From assembly GCA_017506175.1 (NCBI GenBank), contig JAFVNW010000099.1:1-64000 (forward strand): a DNA stretch of 64,000 nucleotides, given 5' to 3'. Below are positions 53,796 through 63,452 of this stretch, one piece after another. This DNA comes from Bacteroidales bacterium. GTDB taxonomy: Bacteria; Bacteroidota; Bacteroidia; Bacteroidales; WCHB1-69. Every line of letters begins with the position of its first letter. The stretch's first letter is position 1. The notes under the pieces were generated by a model, which was not told the DNA's origin, did no database searches, and was given only the letters and a program-made list of their open reading frames with translations. Position numbers and translations under genes: made by a program.

Positions 53796-54770
53796 TTATT
53801 TTATAGATTTCACGATAGACTCTACCTGACGGATATAGTCGCGTTTTTCCTCCTCAGGCGCATACACAAAACCGTCGATACTGATTGTCTCATTATTGGG
53901 GGTGATGAAAGAATAATGATAGAACGGGCCTCCCATCCAATCATCGTTCATTTCCCACAATCCTCGCATTTCCGCACCCTGATGAGCGCCAATCTGCATC
54001 GGGAAAATGAAGGGAAGACTTCCCAGTTCAACCACAACAGGGTGATATTCGGGATGCTCGCCTTCAATATTCTTGAAGATGCGATTTCGGTTGTAAATCA
54101 TATTTGCGCGCGTCAATTCAGAAGTCGGCGACTTGTAAATCATAATGCATCGGTCGTTTTTCACCGTTCGATAAAGCAGCCACAAATAGTCGTCACCCTC
54201 GCGGGCGATATTGTAATCCTTGGGAACCGTCAGCAGAATGCCGAATTTCTGGCGGATTTTCTCTTGCACCTCCACATTGGGGATGGAGGTGAAAGCGTTT
54301 TGAATCTTGCGAATGTCATTTTCGTAAAATTCAGCAAGAATGTCATCTTGATGTTGCAAAAAGAGTTGAAAACAAGAGTCCTGATTGGCCCCGCGGATTT
54401 CAACATAAACCTGCGGATTGGAGTAGTTGTTGCGTTCCAAACTGTATTTGGCCTCTTTCAAATTCGTATCCAATTGAAAATGAAGGATATTGAAATGGCG
54501 TAATTTGTTGTCCGTGAACAGTTCCTCATTCAACTGCAGCACGTCGAACATCGGTTCCACCTGATTGGTGGCCGGCTGCGGCTGCGTCAGGATGGCAATC
54601 ACACTGTCCTGCATCGTGGTGTCCCACACGTTTTTGTCCATCACCAACAGCACCTCCGCCGCCTTGCCGATGGATGAATTATCAACCGAAACGGGGATGA
54701 TGGGTCCCGACTTCTTGCATGCTGCGAAAACCATCGCAACCGTCATTAAGATGAGGTATGTTCTTTTCAT
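53796..54770 (-). CDS. DUF4837 family lipoprotein
   Basis: 324 residues, lipobox FAAC near residue 18. After SIGKAAEVLLVMDKNVWDTTMQDSV the pattern of the DUF4837 family is clear, including the ending with MRGLWEMNDDWMGGPFYHYSF and VYAPEEEKRDYIRQVESI. The family is confined largely to Bacteroidota and has no known function; the product should be anchored in the envelope. Lies 15 bp downstream of prmA and 39 bp upstream of the ECF sigma gene on the same strand. Confidence 0.85.
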   Translation of the reverse strand: MKRTYLILMTVAMVFAACKKSGPIIPVSVDNSSIGKAAEVLLVMDKNVWDTTMQDSVIAILTQPQPATNQVEPMFDVLQLNEELFTDNKLRHFNILHFQLDTNLKEAKYSLERNNYSNPQVYVEIRGANQDSCFQLFLQHQDDILAEFYENDIRKIQNAFTSIPNVEVQEKIRQKFGILLTVPKDYNIAREGDDYLWLLYRTVKNDRCIMIYKSPTSELTRANMIYNRNRIFKNIEGEHPEYHPVVVELGSLPFIFPMQIGAHQGAEMRGLWEMNDDWMGGPFYHYSFITPNNETISIDGFVYAPEEEKRDYIRQVESIVKSIK

Positions 54771-54785
54771 AGCTAAAAATAGGGT

Positions 54786-55628
54786 TTAGTTTTTATAAAA
54801 TTTCGCTGCCACCCAATTGTTTTTCTCTTTGAAGGAGGCGAACGAAAGGCCCAGTTCATGCGCACGCTTTTTAATAGCATCGAGGTCATGTCCGTTGTAG
54901 AATCCACTGAAGAAGATTTCGCTCCCCTTTTTCATCGATTTCACGTAGGCAGGCATGTCATTCAGCAAGATATTGCGGTTGATGTTGGCGATGATGACAT
55001 CGAAAACCTCCTCTCCGATAGCACCAGCATCGCCCAATTTCACCGTAATATCCTCCGTATGGTTGCGGACATTGTTTTCAAGATTGTTCTCGTAAGCCCA
55101 CTTGTCGTTGTCGATGGCGGTGACGGGGCGGGCACCGCGTTTGTGGGCGAGGATGGCCAGCACGCCAGTGCCGGAGCCCATATCCAGCACTTTCTTCCCG
55201 GAAAAGTCTTCCTCCAGGATGTACTCGATCATCAGCGAGGTGGTTTCATGGTGAGCCGTTCCAAACGACATTTTTGGCTCGATAATGATTTCATACGGAA
55301 CATCCGTGCGTGGTTCGTGAAACGGGGCGCGGATGTAACATTGTCCGCACAACATCACCGGCTCGTAATTGGCCTCCCAAACTGCATTCCAGTCCTGCTC
55401 CTGCACCTTGGAAACCGCATACTTGACCTCCACTGCCATCCCGTGATTTTCAAGTGCATCGCGAATGGCGGCCTCATCGTAAAGTTCCTCCTTGATATAA
55501 GCCAGCAAGACGTTTTCATCGTCTCCGTCCATAAAACTGTCGCAGCCAGCATCGCCAAGAATAGCCGTGAAAATGTCCTTCCAGGGTTCCGGTTGCGAGA
55601 AAGTCAATTTGATTTCGTAATATGCCAT
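54786..55628 (-). CDS. prmA: ribosomal protein L11 methyltransferase
   Basis: 280 residues. SAM-dependent enzyme that trimethylates L11. The N-terminal substrate-binding domain (1-85) leads through the helix with VSKVQEQDWNAVWEANYEP to the Rossmann domain with motif I VLDMGSGTGVLAI (from about 148). The catalytic segment is DVIIANINRNILLNDMP (N-x-x-x-N-I-L type), and the AIDNDKWAYENNLEN motif II follows. Cytosolic. Upstream DNA holds a reversed-strand AT-rich gap to the PepSY-like gene. Confidence 0.92.
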   Translation of the reverse strand: MAYYEIKLTFSQPEPWKDIFTAILGDAGCDSFMDGDDENVLLAYIKEELYDEAAIRDALENHGMAVEVKYAVSKVQEQDWNAVWEANYEPVMLCGQCYIRAPFHEPRTDVPYEIIIEPKMSFGTAHHETTSLMIEYILEEDFSGKKVLDMGSGTGVLAILAHKRGARPVTAIDNDKWAYENNLENNVRNHTEDITVKLGDAGAIGEEVFDVIIANINRNILLNDMPAYVKSMKKGSEIFFSGFYNGHDLDAIKKRAHELGLSFASFKEKNNWVAAKFYKN

Positions 55629-55755
55629 TTTTTCTTGTTGGGACGGGGCATCCCCTATCCGGAATTATCATTCTATCTATACAAATTGAATCGTTGATTA
55701 ATCCAATGCTTCATAACCAACGATTCAATCTTGATTTTGGAAATCCTCAATCATA

Positions 55756-57531
55756 TTATTGCTCAACGTGGTCGAACTCGCCCGTAGTGGTGAACCACAG
55801 ATAGACGGGATATTTCTCCTTATTGGGCAGAATGACCGTTTTGTAGAAGTTCTTGCCGTCTTTCTTTACAGAATAATATTGTTGGATTTCAGATTTGCCG
55901 TAATTATCTTTGATATAGGATTCGATAGCGGGGATGAGTTTGTCGATATCAAGGTAGTAAAGGTCTTGCAGCAAACGTCCGTCGGGAGAGAAGATGCACA
56001 TTTCCTTGCCTTTTGTGCCGGTGAATTGGACATCGAAGTTCTCATTTTCGTCCTCGTCCCATTTGGCGTCGTTCACACGCGGGAATTTGGCTGCGAAGGC
56101 GTTGAGGACCACTTCGGGGACATCCACTTCGTCGTAGTCACCATACGACTTGACAGTCTTCATGCCGTTGCTGAGTTCTTTTCGGAGGAACTTGCCGGAT
56201 TTGTCGAAATAGAGTATAATGTAGCTGTTGCCGGTGGAGGCGATATCGACTTTGTAGATTTGACCGAGGTCCTTATCCTCTTCCATCTCATAGTCGCGGA
56301 TTTTGTGTGAGGGGTAATTGGAAGAGACGTAGGACTTGATTCCTTCAGGGAGTTCAGCAATGGAGGCGGCGAGGTCTTCCGCACTCGGGGCCACTTCGGT
56401 GAACACATCGGGATCGTTGAAGGGGTCTTCGAAGTTCGGGTCAACGGTGCGGATGAACTTGCGGGTCTTGCCGTCGAACCAAGCACCAGTCGGGATTTTC
56501 TTCTTCCAATTCTTCTTTTCGTAAAATTCGATGTAGAGCTTGTTCTTTTTGTCGGCGCGGGTTTCGGTGAAAGCCTTGCTGAACTTGTAGCCTTTGTAAT
56601 AAGTGGCCAGATGGTTGGTAATGGCGCTGCTCACCCTTTCTTCGAGCATATAGGCGTAAGTTTTCTTCCAGACACCATTTTTGGAAATATAGACATCCTT
56701 TTCCAAATCTCTTTCCATGCATTTGCAAACATAGGTTTCTGCCACGAGGAACCACTTCTGGTCAGCGGCTTTGGGAGCTTTTTTCTTGAGCATTTTTTTC
56801 GCCACATCGGGGACTTCGCTTTCTTTAATAGCGTATTGAGCCCAAGGATCGTGTGGGGCTGCCGCTTCATTTTTGCCTTTCTTGCCCTTTTCGGCCTTCT
56901 CGGCCTTTTCGGCTTTTTCCTCTCTTTCCGCCTTTGCATTTTCGGCCTTTACATCATCTTTGGTTTTTGCCTGCTGTTCGTTGCTAACCACTTCAACCTT
57001 AGCCGGTTTACTGGGCTTGGTGGTGGAGGTGGTCGGTCTCGCGGGTTCATCGGTGCGGAGTTTCCAACCTTCGGGATCCTGACGTTTAATCAGATTGCCC
57101 ACGTAATCGAAGGTGAGTACGGAGGGGAGGTCCTTGGAACCCACTTCGGGGAAACGGACTTCCAGATAGTAATGGGTGGCCGTTTTGGGCATCTCGCGCA
57201 AATTGCAGACAGAAATCTCGTAGTTCGGGTAATTGGAGTTGACATATTGGGCGATGCTCAGCGGGATCTCGGAGGTGGGGATGTCGTATGTGGTTTCAAC
57301 CCAGGTGCCGTCATTTTTGAAGACGGCCTTGCCGTTGGAGCCGTCATCCTTGAATTGAGCGACATACATATTGTCTTTCAATTCCCAAGAGGAGATTTTC
57401 GCGTTGGGATATTCGGAAGAGAATGACTGGGTGACATCGCCGGGGACATCGTCGGTTTTCAATTTTTGAGCCGAAAGGCAAAACGAAATTTGCAGGGCTG
57501 CAATCACTAAAAGAATACGGGATATTTTCAT
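55756..57531 (-). CDS. exported protein with seven PepSY-like (PF11396 type) repeats
   Basis: 591 residues. Signal peptide 1-21 (FCLSAQ). About seven units of 55-65 residues, each with V-P-x-x-V-x-x-F-x-x-x-Y-P or a similar helix start, followed by a three-stranded beta part (for example DVPGDVTQSFSSEYPNAKI, EIPLSIAQYVNSNYPNYEI, ELPEGIKSYVSSNYPSHKI). After the first two units comes a charged low-complexity linker rich in Glu-Lys-Ala (EREEKAEKAEKAEKGKKGK, about 198-220). PepSY-like domains often act as inhibitors or propeptide-like modules. It lies 145 bp downstream of a C10 protease gene but has its own promoter box and a terminator in between. Function not shown. Confidence 0.75.
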   Translation of the reverse strand: MKISRILLVIAALQISFCLSAQKLKTDDVPGDVTQSFSSEYPNAKISSWELKDNMYVAQFKDDGSNGKAVFKNDGTWVETTYDIPTSEIPLSIAQYVNSNYPNYEISVCNLREMPKTATHYYLEVRFPEVGSKDLPSVLTFDYVGNLIKRQDPEGWKLRTDEPARPTTSTTKPSKPAKVEVVSNEQQAKTKDDVKAENAKAEREEKAEKAEKAEKGKKGKNEAAAPHDPWAQYAIKESEVPDVAKKMLKKKAPKAADQKWFLVAETYVCKCMERDLEKDVYISKNGVWKKTYAYMLEERVSSAITNHLATYYKGYKFSKAFTETRADKKNKLYIEFYEKKNWKKKIPTGAWFDGKTRKFIRTVDPNFEDPFNDPDVFTEVAPSAEDLAASIAELPEGIKSYVSSNYPSHKIRDYEMEEDKDLGQIYKVDIASTGNSYIILYFDKSGKFLRKELSNGMKTVKSYGDYDEVDVPEVVLNAFAAKFPRVNDAKWDEDENENFDVQFTGTKGKEMCIFSPDGRLLQDLYYLDIDKLIPAIESYIKDNYGKSEIQQYYSVKKDGKNFYKTVILPNKEKYPVYLWFTTTGEFDHVEQ

Positions 57532-57565
57532 AGACTAATAATTTTAAGCATTAAAAACAAGCTGA

Positions 57566-57573
57566 CAAAAATA
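57566..57573 (-). promoter_or_regulatory. -7 box for the PepSY-repeat gene
   Basis: Minus-strand TATTTTTG, 34 nt before the ATG. Confidence 0.5.
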
Positions 57574-57625
57574 ATACTTTTTTTTCAATCTAACGTAAAA
57601 ACGTTCAATTTTCTTTGGGAATAAA

Positions 57626-57652
57626 AAAAGGAGGCCGGATGGACCTCCTTTT
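57626..57652 (-). terminator. intrinsic terminator after the C10 protease gene
   Basis: Nine-bp stem AAAAGGAGG/CCTCCTTTT with a 9-nt loop, followed on the minus strand by a T-run; 24 nt past the stop at 57676. Confidence 0.75.
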
Positions 57653-57675
57653 GGGGAATATAGGAATTTTCAAGA

Positions 57676-60006
57676 TTACTCAACAATGAATTTACGGGCG
57701 GTCTTGCTGTCCTTGCCAGCAACGGTAAGGATGTACATGCCTTTGGAGAGGTTGCTGAGATTGATGTTGTGATGGATTTGTCCGCCGTAATTTTCCACGG
57801 TTTCAGTAGAGACGACCTTGCCCATCAAATCGGTGATGGTGAAGGTGTAGTTGCCCTCGTTTTCGGAAGTGAGGTCAACATACATGTTATCGCTGGCCGG
57901 GTTCGGATAGATGCTGAGGTCGATATCGGAATTTTCATCGAGATCAGTCAGGATTTCATAAGTGAGTTCGAAGCCGTTAGACTCTTCGTAGTTGTCGGAA
58001 ACGAATCTGATGAGGATTTTGTGGGCTTGCGTATAGAACACGTCCTCAGTGGGCCAGTTGTAGGCATCGATTCTCTTGATCAGATGATTTTTTCCGTTGT
58101 TGATGTCGAAGATGTCGATGAAATCGCCAGCACCGAGTTCGATTTTGGGATAGGAGAAGTAGGCTGCGGCGCAAGAGTTGATTTTCCACGTGCAGTATGT
58201 ATCAGGGCGATAGGGGGTGTTTTCGTCAACGGAGGCGTTGCCTTTGTCGGTGATGGTACCCGCACCGGTAAGGGTAACTTCGCCTGAGCAGTATTGTGAG
58301 GGAACGGTGGCGATGAAGTCGAAAACGAATCCGCGGTCAACCACATCATTGTCGTTGGTCACAAAGCGTACGAGAACGCTGTCGGCAGCGATGCTGAAAG
58401 TGCTGGGGCAGGTGTAGCCGGAGTGGCGTGCAGCGATGTCGTTCATATTGCCGTTTCTATAGAAAATCACTTCGTCGGCGCCAGTTTCGGTAAGCAGACG
58501 GCCGAAAGTGAATCTGTAGTTCGTGGCATCGGGAGCGGCAATCATCCATGAGCGGTCGGTGTTGGGTTGATAGAATTTGTTGCCTGCGCCGTCGCTGATA
58601 GAACCGCGGGAGGCGACCACTCTCTTGAAGCCGTCGGTCGGTTTTTCAGGATCGTCAACCGGATAGAGGCCGAACATGGCGGCTTCGGAAGCGGTATAAC
58701 CACCGAGGTGACCGGTTCCAACAATGGTGTAGTATCCGTTGTTGTAACCACCCCATCCCCAGTTCACATGCATCAATGTATGTGAATAAACGGTGTCATA
58801 ATTGACGTGGTCAATCGTGTAGATGGTATCAATTGTGTAGTGAGGATAAGTGGCAATCGTGTCAAGGGTGATGGTGCTGTCAGCATTTACGATGGTGTCG
58901 ATGTCGTACGTATAAGTAGTGGAAACGGTGTCCAAATGGTCGATAATGTCCGTATAGACGTTGGTTCCAGTTACCTTATTGATTACTTGATAGCCGTCGA
59001 GCATGAAAGCGTGGCCACCTTCGCCGTCATTGGCGGAGTAGTAAATCGGGCAGAATCTTCTGATTTCGTTTTTCAGGGAGTCGGTCCAAAGTGCCTGGTT
59101 GCCGATACGGTTGTCAAGGTGGGCGGTACGATTATACTTCCAGTTGTTCTTCATTGCGTCCAATGCGTCCGCGGATTGAGCGCCGGAACCGGTCGGACCG
59201 TAATCCATGGTAACAGATATACCCGCATGCCACATCAACTTGGCGGCTGCTCCGGTGTAGAAGTCAATATGGTTGGGCATCAAATCATAATCGTAAACCG
59301 TGTTGAAACTTTGCACCTGCCAAGGATAGGTGATGGTATCTTCTCCTTCATAGTGGATAGGATGGTAAGCAATACCGCCGACGCCTCTCTCGGGGTGGCG
59401 ATAATATTGCATGATAACCGACATATTGGCTGCGACACAACCTGCGGGAACGTGGTTATCGCAATCCGAAGAGAGCATCTGGCTGGCATGGGCATCCGTG
59501 CTTGACGGACAATAGTTGTTGAACCACTTGGTCTGGTTCCAGGTGGAGGACAACAGCGGAGTGAAATCTTCCGCCACATAGTCGAAGACAGTGTCCCTTG
59601 TCGGCATGTAAGTCAAATAAAAATCCCACTCTTTTTTAGCCTTTTCATTCGTAAAATCCTTGGAAGCAATGATGTCAGCCTTGTAGAAATTTGACCAGTA
59701 GTTGCTGATGGAAGCATCGTAGGCATCCGTCAATGAATAGGCCAAAACGGGAGCCACGGCATCCGTAGCAGAAACAATGATAAAGCCCGTTCCACGTACG
59801 GAAAAACGATAATAGACCGCCTCATGGTTCTCATCATACTCCGTGTGCTGGAGCACAATATCCGACGCGCTAATCTGCTCTGCCGGGAAATTTGCAGCGA
59901 TGAAGTTTTTGGAAACGGTTTTAGCATCTTGTACAGATACCACATTGCCCGCATAAGCCAAGCCTAAGAAGCAACATAAGATAACCAATAAAAATGTTTT
60001 CTTCAT
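57676..60006 (-). CDS. secreted C10 family cysteine protease (streptopain-like) with T9SS type A sorting signal
   Basis: 776 residues. Signal peptide 1-19, Spi-type propeptide (about 20-145), protease domain with Cys190 in VPAGCVAANMSVIMQYYRHP and His332 in GEGGHAFMLDGYQ, then NWGWGG at 415-420 (usual spacing is about 20 residues; here about 80). A CUB-like domain (about 580-700: YCSGEVTLTGAGTI through FELTYEI) and a C-terminal sorting domain (about 705-776) with YPNPASDNMYVDL, GKVVSTETV and the final KGMYILTV..ARKFIVE complete it. Secreted by T9SS, cell-surface or released. Own promoter and terminator. The catalytic Cys and His are present, so it is expected to be active. Confidence 0.88.
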   Translation of the reverse strand: MKKTFLLVILCCFLGLAYAGNVVSVQDAKTVSKNFIAANFPAEQISASDIVLQHTEYDENHEAVYYRFSVRGTGFIIVSATDAVAPVLAYSLTDAYDASISNYWSNFYKADIIASKDFTNEKAKKEWDFYLTYMPTRDTVFDYVAEDFTPLLSSTWNQTKWFNNYCPSSTDAHASQMLSSDCDNHVPAGCVAANMSVIMQYYRHPERGVGGIAYHPIHYEGEDTITYPWQVQSFNTVYDYDLMPNHIDFYTGAAAKLMWHAGISVTMDYGPTGSGAQSADALDAMKNNWKYNRTAHLDNRIGNQALWTDSLKNEIRRFCPIYYSANDGEGGHAFMLDGYQVINKVTGTNVYTDIIDHLDTVSTTYTYDIDTIVNADSTITLDTIATYPHYTIDTIYTIDHVNYDTVYSHTLMHVNWGWGGYNNGYYTIVGTGHLGGYTASEAAMFGLYPVDDPEKPTDGFKRVVASRGSISDGAGNKFYQPNTDRSWMIAAPDATNYRFTFGRLLTETGADEVIFYRNGNMNDIAARHSGYTCPSTFSIAADSVLVRFVTNDNDVVDRGFVFDFIATVPSQYCSGEVTLTGAGTITDKGNASVDENTPYRPDTYCTWKINSCAAAYFSYPKIELGAGDFIDIFDINNGKNHLIKRIDAYNWPTEDVFYTQAHKILIRFVSDNYEESNGFELTYEILTDLDENSDIDLSIYPNPASDNMYVDLTSENEGNYTFTITDLMGKVVSTETVENYGGQIHHNINLSNLSKGMYILTVAGKDSKTARKFIVE

Positions 60007-60045
60007 ACAATATAAGTTTAAATTTACAATTCGAAATTAAGCGGG

Positions 60046-60053
60046 CAAAAATA
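60046..60053 (-). promoter_or_regulatory. -7 box for the C10 protease gene
   Basis: Minus-strand TATTTTTG then C, 39 nt before the ATG. Confidence 0.5.
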
Positions 60054-60191
60054 CAAAATATTTATCATACATGGACTGCCCAAAATATTTTTTTTGAAAT
60101 CAAATTCAGAGAGCCCCTTACGAATGGTTTTCACGCATTCAAAACTCTCATAATTGGCAATCAAATAAATGAAAATCAGTTAATTACAACG

Positions 60192-63100
60192 TTAGAAATC
60201 AAGTCCGATGGAGAAGGAGAACATCCCTTTTTTATTGGATATTCTGAAATCCTCAACACCCCACGCGTAATCCAGACGCAGAAAATAGCCGAATAACTTG
60301 GCACGCAGTCCCATGCCGAACCCACCCACGAAGGGTTCCACCTGCCGCTTCACCACCGCAGAAATATCTCCCGCGGTGATGTACCGCGTATAAAGGCTGT
60401 TGTCCTTCGAATAGGGCGTCACCCCCGTCCACGCCGTGCCGACATCCCCGAACACGACCAACTGCATCGAGTTGAAAAAGCTGTTGGCGATCTGCCGCTT
60501 CGCAATCAACTGTACAAACGGGATGCGCAATTCCGTACTCAGCAGCAAAAACGAAGTTCCGTTGCGGATGTTCTGCTTGAAACCGCGCATGTTGGTGGCC
60601 AACGTCTGGTAGGCGTAGTTCTTGGTCTGGTCAATCGGAATGTCGCTATTGAATTTCGCAAAAATCCAATTGTCAACACCTCCCATATAGTAAATCAGCG
60701 GACTGGTGCCGAAGTTGGCACTTCCTGACAGACGGGTCGCCCAGGTCATGTTGCGGAACACCTTCACCGACTTGCGCGCATCGAAGCCAGCCACAAACAG
60801 GTACTTGTTGTCCTTGTCAATCCGGTGCTGGTATTCAGCAAAGACCTTTACCTTGCTTCCGCGCCACAAGTTGGTACAGAGTTCCTTCGATGAATCAAAG
60901 ACATACTCCAATTTGACACCTGCCCAACCGTGCCGTTCATCCTTCTGCTTCAACGAATAATCGTTCAAACCCGCCATCACATAGGTCTCGTAGCGCCCCG
61001 TCAGTGTCAGCCGCAAACTGTTCAGCTTGTTGAACGGATACTTCATTATGTAGAAAAGCGAGTTGGCGTACTGCTTGTAATAATAGTCCCCTACCATGGA
61101 TTTGATGCCTTGACGATAAGCAACCACCTGATGATCAAGACGTTTGTGCAAATCTTCATAACTAATCATGAATTCGTTGCTCTGTAGGTCGAACGAAATT
61201 CGGAAGCCGCCGGTGATGCGGTAGTCCTCGAAAAGATCGTTCAACCCGACCATCACCAAGGCATTGATGCCTGTGTTGAGATAGATGGGCGTACTTCCGC
61301 CGGTAAATTGCTGGTAGGTGGTATTCAAAAAACTGAAATCAGCTTGTGTAACCAATTGATTAATAGAGAATTGTGTATAATAATTTCTTCCCGCAACCCG
61401 CTGATAGTTCACGCTGCCGGTCGAATCTTTCCCCACCCCGCTCTCTTCCACGCGCTCCGCCTGCGAACGCTTGTTCAGCAAGTCGCTCTTTCGCACCTGA
61501 TAGAATCCATGCCGCTTAGCACTGACTGTCGATTGCTTGGCAGAACGGATACTGTCCTCCACCCTCTGCAGTTTCAAGTTCTCGCTCCGCATGGCACTGT
61601 TAGCAGGCTTTTCCGACATCGCACTGTCCGCAAACGGGTGAATGTACATTCTTTTGACATCGCGATAGAGTACCACTTCAGCAATTTCGCCACTCTCCTT
61701 CGCATAATCCTGCTCCAAAAAACTGTATGCAGCATCCGTATTCGGCTTATTTTTAGCGTAATACGCATAATGGATAATCGTATCGACTTTGCTAATGGCA
61801 CTATCGAAATGGGCGATACAGCGATTGTTGATTCCATTTTCATCGCTCAAATAGAGGATGGTTTGCCCGTCAACCACGCGCACCTCCGTCTCGTTTGCAG
61901 TAGGTGTATAGGTAATCCGCATCAGCTCCTTCGACTTGGTTTGGTAGTCGAACATAAAAAGGTCGTAATTACGCTGAGGTTGCGCGACGGAGAAATGTTC
62001 TTTCGGATGCAATTGGTTATCAGGACGATTGGAGGAAAAGACGATTTGCTTGTCGTCATTGATGAAGCGTGGGGCATAGTCGTCGTAGAAGTCGTTGGTG
62101 AGATTTTGGAAAGAACGGGCGCGGAGGCTATATACGAAGATGTCGGACTGTCCGTTCTGGAAACCGGAGAAGAGGATGAGTTTACCGTCGTCGGAGAAAG
62201 AGAAATCCGTAATTTTCTCAACATCAACCAGTTGACGCTTCTCGCGTTTCATTTCATCGATGTTAAAAGGATAGTAGTAACAGCGGCCGGCGTCTTCGAG
62301 GGTGAAACCGAGGATTTTCTGCGAGGGGTGCCAGGCCAGCAGCGGGAAGGTGTGGTCGGGGTTGTCCTCCGTCTTTTGGAAACGGCTGAAGATGCGCTTC
62401 GGCTTTTTCCACGCCTCTTCTTTAAGCCACACGATGACTTTTCCGGCTTCATTGGTTACAAACGCGAAATTCTTTCCATCGGGTGAAAGGCGGAACTGCT
62501 CGTAACTGCGCCGTTTCTTCGGACGTTTCAGGATACCTTTCCCATCAGGTCGCGTGCGCTTCACGTCCTTCTTATAAATCACGTAATAATATCTGTACCA
62601 ATCAATTAAGAGTTCTTTGTAGGGAACACCCGTCACATTGTAGAAGCCGCGTTCATGGCTGCGACTGCTACGGGTGGCATAAAGGATGGCGGGGACAGCG
62701 CTCTTGCCGTAGCGGTCGGCGATGAATTTCCAGAAGGAGTGCCCCGCGTAGGTGGCGTCCACCGGCGAGAGCTCCCCAATATCGGCATACTTCTGCGTGA
62801 GAATCCCGTTTTTGACGTAGGCGTCGATGGTGCTGTTCCAGGGTTCAGCGATATAAGAAGACAAACCGGAGAAATACCAGTTGGGCACTTCAAGCAAACT
62901 TTCGGAAGAGATGTTTGCTCCGACGGAGGTGCCATTGATAATCCAGTGTGCGTAAAGATTCATAATGCCAGCGCGCATCATCCTGTCAAAGTGTGAACGA
63001 TTTCCGTCAAAATAAAGGTAAATTTTTGTGCCATAAATATTTGTAACGCCGCCCTGATTGTAAAAATCATCATTGTCGTAAGCAAAATTGGACTCTCGGA

Positions 63101-63425
63101 AATCGGACTGCGTATTATAGACGATGAACTGGATCTTTTTGGTCGCGGTATAATTCAGCATCCGTTCAATCTCTTCGATAATCTGCGGGGCTTGCTGCAT
63201 CGTATATTCCGCGAGGGCCTTGCTGTTCGGGTAAAAATAGACATCGTACTGCGCGGTACGGAAATACTCCCAGTTTTGCTGCTGGTACTGTACACGGTTT
63301 TTCCCAAAAGAAACGTTGGAACCATTGTAGAATTGGGCTTCTGCCGAATTGATAATGAACAACATAGCGAACGCCACGCTCAAAAAGCGGAAAACAGAGG
63401 AGGACGTACGGAATCGGTTCATCAT
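60192..63425 (-). CDS. giant outer-membrane fusion: pseudo-peptidase, TolB-like propeller, Omp85-like barrel
   Basis: 1077 residues from the ATG at 63425 (or 63422); a TTG at 63455 overlaps the -7 box. Signal peptide through about residue 30 (SAEAQ). Part 1 (about 40-270) looks like a peptidase MA-type domain (YDVYFYPNSKALAEYTMQQAPQIIEEIERML, then VPNWYFSGLSSYIAEPW) but has NLYAH where HExxH is expected, so it should be inactive. Part 2 (about 300-610) has TolB-like propeller blades (FRLSPDGKNFAFVTN, FSDDGKLILFSG, FINDDKQIVFSSN). Part 3 (about 690-1077) is a beta-barrel with MRGF, VVFGDVGTAW and LRLDYAWG, resembling Omp85 barrels. Possible role in envelope biogenesis or surface transport; not established. 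Confidence 0.75.
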   Translation of the reverse strand: MMNRFRTSSSVFRFLSVAFAMLFIINSAEAQFYNGSNVSFGKNRVQYQQQNWEYFRTAQYDVYFYPNSKALAEYTMQQAPQIIEEIERMLNYTATKKIQFIVYNTQSDFRESNFAYDNDDFYNQGGVTNIYGTKIYLYFDGNRSHFDRMMRAGIMNLYAHWIINGTSVGANISSESLLEVPNWYFSGLSSYIAEPWNSTIDAYVKNGILTQKYADIGELSPVDATYAGHSFWKFIADRYGKSAVPAILYATRSSRSHERGFYNVTGVPYKELLIDWYRYYYVIYKKDVKRTRPDGKGILKRPKKRRSYEQFRLSPDGKNFAFVTNEAGKVIVWLKEEAWKKPKRIFSRFQKTEDNPDHTFPLLAWHPSQKILGFTLEDAGRCYYYPFNIDEMKREKRQLVDVEKITDFSFSDDGKLILFSGFQNGQSDIFVYSLRARSFQNLTNDFYDDYAPRFINDDKQIVFSSNRPDNQLHPKEHFSVAQPQRNYDLFMFDYQTKSKELMRITYTPTANETEVRVVDGQTILYLSDENGINNRCIAHFDSAISKVDTIIHYAYYAKNKPNTDAAYSFLEQDYAKESGEIAEVVLYRDVKRMYIHPFADSAMSEKPANSAMRSENLKLQRVEDSIRSAKQSTVSAKRHGFYQVRKSDLLNKRSQAERVEESGVGKDSTGSVNYQRVAGRNYYTQFSINQLVTQADFSFLNTTYQQFTGGSTPIYLNTGINALVMVGLNDLFEDYRITGGFRISFDLQSNEFMISYEDLHKRLDHQVVAYRQGIKSMVGDYYYKQYANSLFYIMKYPFNKLNSLRLTLTGRYETYVMAGLNDYSLKQKDERHGWAGVKLEYVFDSSKELCTNLWRGSKVKVFAEYQHRIDKDNKYLFVAGFDARKSVKVFRNMTWATRLSGSANFGTSPLIYYMGGVDNWIFAKFNSDIPIDQTKNYAYQTLATNMRGFKQNIRNGTSFLLLSTELRIPFVQLIAKRQIANSFFNSMQLVVFGDVGTAWTGVTPYSKDNSLYTRYITAGDISAVVKRQVEPFVGGFGMGLRAKLFGYFLRLDYAWGVEDFRISNKKGMFSFSIGLDF

Positions 63426-63452
63426 AAAAAAACAGCTATTCAAAATCGGCTG

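Noticed and set aside
61308..62486. Plus-strand frame of 392 codons
   Set aside because: Antisense of the outer-membrane fusion gene, with no motif or promoter box of its own.
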